Source of the DNA: Pholis gunnellus
Taxonomy: Eukaryota > Chordata > Actinopteri > Perciformes > Pholidae
DNA: 64,000 nucleotides
NCBI GenBank assembly: GCA_910591455.2
Contig: OU342809.1
Coordinates: forward strand, 21,508,349 to 21,572,348
Direction of reading: 5' to 3'
Positions within the stretch are counted from its first letter, which is position 1. Each line of letters opens with the position of its first letter. The notes beneath the pieces were generated by a model. The model was not told the DNA's origin. It was given only the letters and a program-made list of their open reading frames with translations, and made no database searches. A program made the position numbers and the translations under genes. This document shows, one piece after another, positions 1 to 12,300 of this stretch.

Positions 1-375
1 ACAAGAGTTTGACAAATTTTAAGACACTTATCGAGGCTAGGCTGTTTCGTTTTAGCTTGTTAGTAACGATTAGCTATTAGATAACATGTCCCCTATGAAT
101 GTGTAAAACCAGAGGCAGATGGAAGACTGCAGTGCAGGCAAAGCAGCTGAAATATTGCTTTCCTGCAGATGTATGCTGGGCTGACAGCAGCTTCATCACG
201 CTGCCATCTCTCCACAGCAGATAATAACCCAGGTCTGTAGGTCCTGTGTGTGTTTAGGTCAGCTCTACGTTACAGCACTGAGCCTTATCTTTCTCCTTTT
301 TGCTCTCCATCAGTCTGTTCATCGTTTCCTCATCTGAATGCAATACTTGATTTACATGAAACTTCACCTGCTCAC

Positions 376-3300
376 CTGAAAGCTGCTTCGTTCTGTTCCA
401 GCTGCACCAGGTCCAGTGTTGTACCCTGTATGGGGTTGATGAGACGCACCAGCGAGGCCCACTGTCCGGCTCCAGCTTTGGGTGCGCCGAAAATGGCTTC
501 TGGGAGATTCTCGTTGAGGAAGGCAGCGGCCATCTCAGCAGCCAGTTCCCTTTCATCTTCACCAGCAGCCTCCACCATCTCCTACCGAGGCAACAAAGAA
601 CAAAGCAGGTTAGCTGAAGGGAAACCATCATCTCCCCATTACCAGGTGGCCGACCCGTTCAGTGGGACATATCGACAACGACACAATCGTAACTAATAAA
701 TCTCTTTCAGGTACGGCTCTCACGATCCAGAGGACACTAAATGGTTCGACTCTCAATTTCCCACGTGCCTAGACAAACTCGAGATAGGACTCGGCGTCAC
801 TCTTGACACGCCAACTGTTTCATGGCCGAGTCTACCATGTTTTATGAGCCTCCACATTCCTGAGGAACAGAGAGACTCATCCAATTGTACATTAACAATT
901 TAAAGAAACTTTTTCTTGATATGCTAGTCTTAGTAAGTCCTTGTATCTTTTATATATATTTAATCTACCTCTGCGTAACAAATTGATTTCATTTGTAAAC
1001 AACTGTTTTGTGTGCACAAAACCCGTCACACAAAACCCATCTTACCTGACTGACTCACTGCACATATTGTGTTTATACATTATTATGCAAGCTTGAAGTT
1101 GATAAAATCTGAGTTAATAAAAGTTATGTATAGTTAAGTTCATGATCGCAAACTCTGCAACTTTTCTGTCAACATCTGCACCGACAAATAGCCGGTTTAT
1201 TCCAAGAGGCTTCAGGAATAAAAAGAAGTAAACAGGACATGATGGTGTCTTAAAGTGCTCTGGGATGTTTTCAGGCAGTTTGGGTTTACAGAGCACCACA
1301 TTGTTGTGTCTCTGGGTAAAACACGTTCACACATAAGAGGATCGTGGCTGAGTTGTTTTTTTAGCTGCAACAAGTTCTCCAGAATGAATGCATGCTTTGA
1401 CTGGACTGGACCAAGACTAAATAAAAAAAAAAGCTCTCCAAGTCAGTGACCTTTGACCTCCTACTTCTAATCAGTTCATCCTCGAGTCCATGTGGACGTT
1501 TGGGCCAAATTTGATGAAATTTCCTCCAAGAAGTTGTAGAGATATCACATTCATGAGATTATTTTTCTTTCCCTAGAGGTGTTGGGATTTTCTGCGGACT
1601 TGCTGAATTAGCCTGATCAAGCAGATAATGTTTGACTCGTCCATCTGTGTTAGGCTACAGATGGACGGGGCTCTTACGTGGCCTCCTGCACAGACCACAA
1701 CTCACACCGGAACTATGGCAGGAACCAAAACGAATCAACAAAACAGTTACATGACTCAGACACAAAGCTACAGTTGTTTTTCCAGGCTTAAAATAACGGA
1801 GATGTCGGTGGCCTTGATGCTCTGCACTGTAAACGGTCTGTATTACAGCATATGTTAAACCCCCGAGACACTTTCTCTCCATTTCTCTTTATTACTTTGT
1901 GAAGTCTGGCTCCGTCTTCAACTGGCCAATTGAAAAGAAAGCTCAAGGATCATCTGAGGTGGTTTGTGCCTTCGTCAAAAAAAAAAAAAGAGTTGATTTC
2001 CTAAATGGATTATGAAATGTGCCAGTCTTTGCTGAACACATTCTGACGTAGCAAACTTAACTCGCATGACGATCAGCTGCCTCGGCTATCAGCCTCTTCC
2101 CAGATACATATTTATATATCGACTTAAGCAGGAAATATTCCCAATATTAGCCGACATGAAAGAACAATTCAAACTAGCCCAAGTAAAATAAATTCCTGAA
2201 GAGCTTTCTCCATGTTTCTCTTGCCGATGGACCACGGTGACTTGTTTTTCTAGTTTGCAACCTTGACTACTCCTTCTACTCCGTTTATTGGCGGATTACA
2301 GCCGTGCGTTAAGGCAAGCCCACAGTATCAACTTCTGCCGAAACTACACAGCCCATTTTATTCCCTCCAACCCAGTGAATGGACATGTGCCTCATTTGTA
2401 ACATTTTACAAGTTCACTTGACAATTGAATGGAAACCAAACATTCCCCACAGGAAACACAAATGCCGCTGATTATAGTGGACAATTATTCAAAAAGGGAC
2501 AAGAAAGGTAGAGCAAAGTGTCTTTTACAAATGGTTTCTTTTTAAGCTTTTAACTGGAAAAATAATAATAGAACTAACCAACAGACCAACTCTCTGCTCT
2601 AATCGATGTATGACTGTCAGAGACCTGAGAGCAGGTTTTACTTATAGGATCATTACACCATCATCTCATTGACATACCTCAGCCATTTGTTGCTTTCTCT
2701 GGGCTTTGGTTGCCTCGGTGTAGGCATTGTGGTCAGTCTCGATCAAAATGAGGTTGTTGGTCTCTGGGTGGATCACAAATTTCCTGGGAGTGTACTGCAG
2801 AGGAAAGGCCACCTGGTTGAAGACGGCTCCTAATTTCTCCAAAGCCAAGATTCTGCCAGACGGATAATAATGGGTTAACAGGAGAAGTGAGAGGACAGTT
2901 ACAAATAATTGTTAACTTGAGGGGTACAGCCGAAGTCGGATCTATGCTTCTCTACTCGAGACACGTTTTCTTTATGGCACCTTTCACACAATCATGCCGC
3001 CCAAAGTGCTTCACGAAGCAGGATTAAAAACAGCACAGACCAAAAAGAAACAGCGTTTATTAGGAAGACCAAACAAGAGTGCGTTGCAATAGTCGAGCCT
3101 AGAGGTTATAAAAACATGCATTCGTTTGTCTGTGTCAGCCTGAGAGGGAAATGCGATAAAATGACACTTTGGTGACATTGTGTACTACACTGAGCTGTTC
3201 TACCACACATTAAATGGACCGGGTAATCTAGGGCTTCTGCTGACCGTCAACACTTGATGGAGGTGTAGCACATTATCAGGAAACCTGGTGCGTTCATTAT

Positions 3301-6300
3301 ATACCCGACGTTCTTATTATTTACTTTGGTGTGATACATGGCAAAGGATGGAAGACTTTTTGTGCCATTCTCAAACATTTCTTATTGACACGATAAAGAA
3401 GGCTGTTATGTTGCAGTGTGTATCCATACCTGAGTGTGTTGGTGGAAATGGCCACTATGCCTTCAGGGCACTGCTCGGAGGCAAAGCCAGAGGCGTACTC
3501 CAGGGTCTCATACGACAGAGGGGTCAGGTGGAAGCGAGACTGGTACGAGTAGCTCAGCCAGGAGCGACTGGACATCGCCAGCACCTGTCAGCGAGAGGAG
3601 ACAGACAAATTCTGATTCAATATGTGATCAACTTTAAAATGACAAACTTCTTAGGAACTGAAATATTATGTTAAGATTCCTTCCTTAGTCTGATTTCGTA
3701 CTTTCATGAGAGCAAACTGAGGAGTACTTTGAATGTGTATTGATGCATATAAATGCGTGAGGCACATACAGCTTCCTGTCCCTGCATCCTGACTCTGAAG
3801 AGTTTGACAGGTCGTGACCCCAGGTAGCGTGTTCTGGTGTCTGACAGGTCACCAGTCACTGGGTCCAGCACAGTCCTCAGCAGCACACCGTTCTGAGAGA
3901 GGAAACACACATTTTACTAGATGACATGATCTAGAATAAATATCACATTAGCCCTCTAGAAGGATAAATGTAAAATACCTATTTTTTTTTTCTCCTTTGT
4001 TGCTTACAGTGCTCACAGTTGGAGATTAATCCAAAACCTCCAGACTTCTGCTCTGGATTGAGGGTTAATGTTTAGTTGAAGTTAGACATCGTTGTTGCAG
4101 ATATCTTAATTAAATTGAGATTCAGATCATTGATTTACTCAGACTGCGATGTAAAGCTGCAGTATTATGTATGTTATATCATAATATAATCGTATAACAG
4201 TGGTTATTGTTAATATACTTTTAATACAATTGAACTGTCAATGCTAACAACAGTTTATTAAATTCAGTCATTTCAACCATACATTTATTATATTTAGCTA
4301 CTTAAACTACTCTCACGTCACTTTTTTCACCTATTTTAACCATTTTGCTGCAACATTTTGGTACGCGTTTCAATTTCTCTTAGTTGCTTAAAGTTTTACA
4401 CTCACACATGGTGTTCAGGTTTTACAGCTGAAATCTGTGGATGTTTTTATATTTCATATTCTACATTGATACGACTAAGCGTGCTTGTGTTATGTACACC
4501 TTCACTATTAATTCATGAAATATGAAAAACATGTGTTATTCAGAGTATTTCTCTCAGCCAACTTCGTGCAGATGTGATGTCTTATGTGTATTTTTACAGG
4601 CGTGTGATTCACCCGGCTTCATCTTAAATAAGGTGCTGGAAGTATCAAAAAGCTCAAACTGGTAAAATAGATATTCGCACACTTAAATCTATGCAGAGCA
4701 CTTCTAGTGTTCTCGGCATAGAACACTTCTATTCTACCACACAGGGGTGAGATTTAAAAACATTTGTGGAATCAGTTGGGTGAATGAGAATGAATACCTG
4801 AAGCCCTATGTTGAGGTAGAGGAAGCCAATGGTTCCCTTTTCTCCAAGTTCATCCTGTTTCTCGACCCCTCCCATCTCCACAATACACAGACTCTCTGGC
4901 TGCGCTGGCAGGGCCTGCATACTCAACGGCTGGAGGCAGTCCTGAAAGTGATGATAACACTATTTCAACATACAGAAGGCTGGAAACATGATATATACGA
5001 GGTCTCCTCCTTTAATACATTAAGTGGTATACACATTGGAAATGAACAATTTATTTGTTTTGGTTTATCAAGGGCAGTTTGAAGCTTTTGGGAACAATGA
5101 AAAATGAGTGAATGTCAGCACTGATATCACCTGATTAACTACAAACGTTGCACCGAAGCTGCCTGTAGAAACTCCTATTTGCATGCACCACTTTTTCATT
5201 TAATATTAACTTGGACCTTACAAGGCATTACTTACTCCTCATCAGTTTGCCGAAAAATTGCATCATATGTTTTTGAAATAAGTATATTATATAATTTAAA
5301 TAATGCTGTATATATAATATATATAATAATATGAAGCGCACGTGAACTTATCAAAGCCAGACTCCACTCTATTAGTATCCTGGATGGGACTTTGCTTATT
5401 TGTTTTGGTTGACGTTGAGCCAGAATGGTTTTCTATTATTGATAGTTTGGCTGTGTTTGAAGCTAAAGAGTGAATCTAAAATAAATATTTTAAAAAGGGC
5501 AAAGGATGCTGTTTTGGTGATCCTTGCTGACAGGGAGTCAAAGGTCATGTTTCCCCAAGCTTTGCCCTGGGGAAACCAGGATTCCTCTGACCTGAGAAGG
5601 AACCAAACAAATAAGTTGCAACTGGAGAGGATTCTTATCAAGCATCAAGACAAATTTAGCAGCTCTAAATGGGGTTTAAACCAAATGCTGGTATGTTACG
5701 GTGATATCTATTTTGGTTTGGATGCAGGATAAAAAGTGATTTACTGCTCATCACTAGGGATGCTGGTTTACACCTCAGTCAAATTGTTTGATCAGGTATC
5801 ATATATATATATATAAAATCCATCTACATAGTTCATTTAATGGATTTGAATTTCCTGTTGAAGTAATGACCAATTTGTTGCTGCATTAAAAATGTTTACA
5901 CTTCAAATGTAATTACTGATAATTTATACAATTAGTTTTTTAGCAAGCTGTTGGTACACGGCTTATAATGTTAATAATGACAATTCAATAAATTATTATC
6001 TGTATGCATTTGTTACATTTTGTTCATTAAAGTAAGGAAAGTAATATTTAAGTCACTGCCACACAGGGAAGCATACAGCTTATTAAAGGAACAGTGTAAC
6101 ATTTAGGGGGATTAATTGGCAGAAATGGAAGCCGTCTGTTTTTGTAAACTTTTTACTTTTACTGATGCTATCTTCATTATTGATTATTATCATTTATAAA
6201 CTTCACTTAGGAATTTCATTTACATTTTAGATTTGTTTCCAGTAAAATATGAATGACTTTGCTGAACATTACTGTTGCTGCTCTAGAAACATTTAGTTAT

Positions 6301-9300
6301 ATCTAAAAAAAACGAAATAACTCCTAAATGTAATTGTTTTTAAAATACTACATATAAAAGAACCGAGTATTAATAAGAGTAGCTCTTTACAGTAATAAAA
6401 TCATAAAGATAACTATCCCTACCTGAAGGCCACTATAGTTTTACGACAAGCTTGGAAAAGGAGGGTTGAGTAGAGGGTCATATTGTTGCTTGCAATCTGC
6501 AACCGAACCACTAAGATGCCACTAAATCTCATGCACTGTTCCTTTAATTAAATACTGGTATCGGATCAGTAATTGGTACTGACTGACACCCACAGTCATG
6601 GTATCAGGACATAAAAAGTCTAATCGGTTCATTCCACCACCTCGCTGGCACGACTGGCTAACTAAATCTAAATTATACAAATACGACAAAGCTTCACTCA
6701 ACTGACAATCGTTGACTTTTTTCACGACTTGTTCAGTCAAACAGAACATTTATTGGTAATGTGTCGGCGTGCTGAGTGTTGGTTTATTTGCTGATGGGTC
6801 GATTTAATTTATAAACGAGTGTTTGTGGTCATACCAAAGGGTCCAGGGAGATGATGCGGACAGTATTGTCGACCAGTCCCACGGCCAGGAACCGCGAGCG
6901 CTGCTCACCAGGTGGAACGTTTGCGAGGCTCATACAAACCACGTCTGCAGACATCTCCTTCCTCTCCGTGTACTCATTCAGCTGACCGGACTAGAGAGGA
7001 AGGAACCAAAGAGAGAAACAGTATTAATACGCAGAGTCAGCTCAGTTTCTCCTGTTTATTATGGTACCAGAGAACTATTTAGTTTGTCTTTAATATTTGT
7101 AGCGCATAAGGTCATTTTATAACGATATACATCACAACATAGCATGTTTCCTGTAATTCAATAATTGTCAAATGAAAAGTAAGTATTTCCTTATTTAATA
7201 AGAACTTTAGTATAAAATGAACATAGGTTTGAAATTAAATGATAGAAGGAAAAATAAAATGTGTTGTCAATTACAATGTGAATAACATTCTGTTCACTGG
7301 TGATAAACAAGGCAACTTGTAAAAAAAAAAAAAAAAAATGTTTACAACTGGTGTTATTTGAAACAACTGTTGCACTCAAATTTAACTTATTTGAAACTTT
7401 TGTTTGCGGTGTGCAGGAGCAGATCGACTTTGAGATTCCATAAAGATCAGTTGAAGCAGAGGTTGAAGCAGCATGAGATATGAAACTCTGAAAAACCATC
7501 TCGTCTCTTACCGGGTCCATCTCAAAGTAGACCAGCTCCCCTCCGGTGAGTGCGATGACAACCTGCCGCTGGTTCACAGCGCAGCGGACGATGGTTTTTT
7601 TCCCGGGAGTCTTCCACTCATTCACACGCTTGTCTGCTCGGATATGGCGAATTCCGTCTGGGTACACCTGTATGGAGAATCGGGGAGGGAAACAGAAGCA
7701 ATAAGATGGGAAAACAGTAAGTAGTAGGATGGTCTAATTTCCAATTCCAACATTAATTCCTGCGTACTTCAGTTCACCGTTACAGATGTGGAGGATACAC
7801 AAAGATGTTGTAGTCATCCGTGTTGCAATTCTAAACACTTTGCATATATTTGTATATCATTTAAAGACAGAGTTACAGGGAAATAAATGTGTGGGTTAAA
7901 ATGTAAAATTCTTTGTAACAGGCAATTACAAATGACTCTATGCATCATACAACTATGCATAGAGATACGCTTGATTTGAAACTCTTTCAAACAGACAGGC
8001 GGAAGGATACTTTATTAATCCGCACGGATAATTTCATATCTTGTGACATAATAAAATCAAATGGTAAAGACTGTTTGTATGCAACTGTTCATCACGGGTA
8101 CAAATGAAGATGTTTGAGGCACACACACCTGCACCAGCGCATCTTCACCGAGCAGTGAGCAGGAGAGAGTAGGCGTTGTTCCCAGAAATCCAGAATCTGT
8201 CACTTCCTCTACAGTCTCTCCGATGGACAGAACCAGAGTGGCGTTCACGAAAGACACGATGATGTAGGCATCAAACTCATCTGATGAAAGAAAGGAATGG
8301 AGGCAGACAAAGAAAAAAGAAACACTGATAAGAAAAATATTTAATGCAGATGGAGCTAAATATGATGAATAAATGTAACTTCAGCGTGATTTGTCAATCT
8401 CGTTGAGGGCACAGCATCTTAGTTTGATAGTTTCTTTGTTGTATTCAAATAAAAGTGGCAGAAATGACCCATTTTCATTTCATCCTCCCTGCCGCTTGCC
8501 AGCTTTTGGGGACAGATCCTCAGTTAGCAGCTGTAGCATCTCAGCCAGTGCAAACTCAGGGGGTCTGATCCCGGGGCACTGACTCAGATCAGCAAGCTTT
8601 CTCTGGGCTGCTGTTACACAGGTTAGACGACAGAGCTGCTCCAGACTAGGGCTGCAACAACGAATCGATAAAATCGATTATTAAAAGAGTTGGCAACGAA
8701 TTTCATTATCGATTCGTTGTGTCGCGCGATTATTACGCCACTCAATAAGTCGCGGAGATGTTTGAGTGTTCAAAGCAGACCCGGTCGCCTGAAAACCGCA
8801 GCTAGGAATAATGGAATAGGACTCCGGTTCTATTTTGTGGGTTTTTCTCTGAACTGGGGCCATGATTAAGAGGGACGGCCGGGGGAAACCTCACCCGACA
8901 CGGAAAGGATTTACAGATTGATGCTCTTTCTCGATTCTGTGGGTGGTGGTGCATGGCCGTTCTTGTTGGTGGAGCAATTTGTCTGGTTAATTCCGATAAC
9001 GAACGAGACTCCGTCATGCTAACTAGTTACGCGGCCCCGTGCGGTCGGCGTCCAGCTTCTTAGAGGGACAAGTGGCGTTCAGCCACACGAGATTGAGCAA
9101 CAACAGGTCTGGGATGCCCTTCGATGTCCGGGGCTGCACGCGCGCCACACTGAGTGGATCAGCGTGTGTAACCCGCTGAACCCCACTCCTGATATTAGTC
9201 CATTTTTAAAAAAAAGTATTACTTTTAACAGCTCAGGGATGTTCGAGCAACCCGTTTGTGCACTTTCTGAGGATTTTTTGCACTGTGAATTTGCACTGTT

Positions 9301-12300
9301 AGTTCTGTTTTTGAATAAAGGGTTGGAAATTAATGCTTTTGTTTTTTTATCCGATTCATCGATTAATCGAACAAATAATCGACAGATTAATCGATTATTA
9401 AAATAATAGTTAGTTGCAGCCCTACTGCAGACAACGGCCTGCTGGGACTTCCGGCACTGGCTGTTACGTTAGCGGCTTTACTTCTAAAGCAAAATCAAAT
9501 TCACTTTGGGTTTTAGCCATTTATAGTGGCACAAGTTATTCAGAAAAACGCATCTTTAATGTAGCTAAAGACAACAACAAAGCGTACCGAAAAACATTCA
9601 TGGTTTTGATGTGGCCGTTTTCTTGCCATTATAATCTTTATAAAACGGAGCAAAGGAAGCTTGGCTTTAGACATGTTGCACCTTTAAGGTGAACCGCCTC
9701 TATTTGCATCCGGTCTTTAACTGGCTATACGCCAAATTGTAAATTTATTTTTGAGAGGTTTGAAAAAAAGTTGTCTGAAACAGGAAACTTGTTACCTTCC
9801 ACATGTCTGCGTACCGTCCACACAGCGTTAGGGTTACCGGGCAGCTCAGACACAGCCATCTCTGATACCTGACAGAGAAGGAAGACAAAAAAAGGCAGCG
9901 ATATTTGTATCCAGGGAGTGCAGTTAATGACAGCGTGGACCCTATGTGGGCTCTGACAGCCAGACGGAGCAGCAGCGGGGGCGGGGCTTAGCGAAGAGTC
10001 CATTTAAGCATTGTTGTTGTGATAGGCTCACAACATGTAGTGTGTGTGTGTGTGTGTGTATTGAGCACAAAACACTTGAGAAGTAACTGGAGAAGCACAT
10101 CTTCTCTGCTGCAAAACGTTGTGTTTTTTACTCGCTGGTGGGATCTAAACATGTTAACAAAAACAGAACCAGAGATGCCGACCAACCAGCATACAAACAA
10201 TGATTGTTTGTTGCCATGTTTGTAAGCAGCGAGTAATGAAAGCGTACTGAAATCAGTGCGATTGACAGAATCTTCAGCTTTTAATCAGAGAAGAGACATG
10301 AACAAACTCATCACTTTTCAGCCAACAGAGTGTGTGTGTGTGTGTGTGTGTGAGAGATTGTGTGTGTGTGTGTGTGTGTGTGTACCTCCAGTCCATGTCT
10401 AAGGACCCTCAGAGTAGACCGGGGTCCTCGACCACAGGCAACGTACAACTGTGGTGTGTCTTCGTTGGCCAAATCAGCAATCTGTTAAAAACGGGAAGAG
10501 AGTACACAAAGAGCCAGTAAGGAAATGCACTGCAGTACTCTCCCAGGTATTTGGGAGGCTCAGTTGTATGGGCGCAAGTGCATGCAAACAAACACACTGA
10601 CCTGACAGGACATGATGGGTGATAAGTTCTCCTGTTCGTCCACCAGCACAAGGTTCTTGAGGGGGCGGGGCTGGAAGAAGAATGTGTCTCCCTCTTCCAA
10701 CGGCATTGCAGAGGAGAACTCAGGCTCCTCATCATCGTCACCCAAGTGAGCGATCTGGTAAAGATAACTGAAGAAAAAACACAACAGATGGAACATGAGG
10801 GGAAAAAGAGCAACAAAAAACAAGCAAAAGACAAAAGGCACAGGAATTCTGAGGACAAATGACTTACTGGTTTCCAAATTCTGTACACACGAACAAGAAG
10901 CCGGTCTTCAGGACACACATGGCTGTTGCTACGGGGATCGTGTCAAAGTATTTCAGCCTGATTTCTGTGACCTGAGAAATAACACAGACCCTTTTTAAAT
11001 ATACATTATTGTGCCAAAACATTTAGTAAATAAATCAATACCAGAAGTGAACAAAATAAATAAATAATTAAACACTACAGCAGCAGGACCCTCCATCAAT
11101 CCCTCATCTTCGCTCACCATTTCTTCATCCGTCTCCAGGGTGACCTTAAAGATGTCTCCCTGCTCAGTTTGGGCCAGGAAGAAGAACATGGACTTGGTCT
11201 TGTGGGTGGCTGAGCACACAAATATCATGCCACGCTCCGGGTCATCCAGGTCATTCTGCAGGACGGAACAGATGAGGAAGAGAGGACTAAAAATACATGT
11301 GGATACAGAAACAAAAAGTGGGATTGAGCTGTACCAACGTCTTAAAATCAGTCAAGAGAAGAGTCCCATTTTGTTGCCATGTTTGTAGGAAGCTATAGTA
11401 AAAGACACTGCAGGAGGTGTGTGTTAAAGTTGACCGAGTGTAACAAGCATGATGCATTTCTGTATTTAGGACTCACCCTGCGTCGCGGGATGGGACAGCG
11501 AATGTCAGGCTGGTCTCCAAAGTTCTTGTAAGTGATGTAGTTTTCGGAGCAGATCAGAACTCCACTGGGCCCATCGGAACCACCAGGAACTAGACAGAGA
11601 GGAGCGTTTAGTGGGATGCGTTTCTTCACTAATCAAAATACAAGCCATTTTCCAATACAAGGTTTTTTCGAAGTGAGTTACTGTGTTGGTAAACTTGTGC
11701 CGAGATCAGAGGTGTTCAATCTTTCTCCAGCATTAATCAGAGAAGAGACATGAGAAACTCATCATATCAACAACACTGTGACATTGGTAATAACTATCTG
11801 TAATCTAAGACGCCTGTGTGTGCGTTATCACTCCCGACAAGCACACGTGCCCAGATGCTTACCAGTGATGAGGAAATTCCCATGCTCTTCCAGAGCCTCG
11901 CTGTACTTGCGGACCACGTGATTTAAGCCGAGGTCCAGCTCGTAAAAGGTGAGCGTCTGTTGCGTGTTGGCGGCCGCCTCTCCCGTCGGGTCATTGTCAG
12001 CTTCCTGGAAAGAGCAAATATTATATTCAAAATGAGTCCAATATCATGCACAGCCAGGGTTCCCACGGTTTTCTAGAGATCATTTCAAATTTCCCAGGAC
12101 ATTCTAAGTGACAACTAGCTGGTATGACAGACAGAGATTGTGGCATACACTAATATACATCACTGTAGTAATCATTGCTGCCAAACATATTAGCCTACAG
12201 TTTTTCCTACTGACAATTCTAGACTGAACGCAAGTCTTCAACGAGGCTAATCACACCCACTGTGAGCCAATGTTAGCCCTATGAAAGGTAACATTGGGCA

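Noticed and set aside
250..696. 148-codon plus-strand frame
   Set aside because: Shadow of the sf3b3 exon 376-581 on the opposite strand.
8802..9017. Short minus-strand frame inside the hAT-type element
   Set aside because: Too short and without transposase motifs; taken as non-coding MITE interior.
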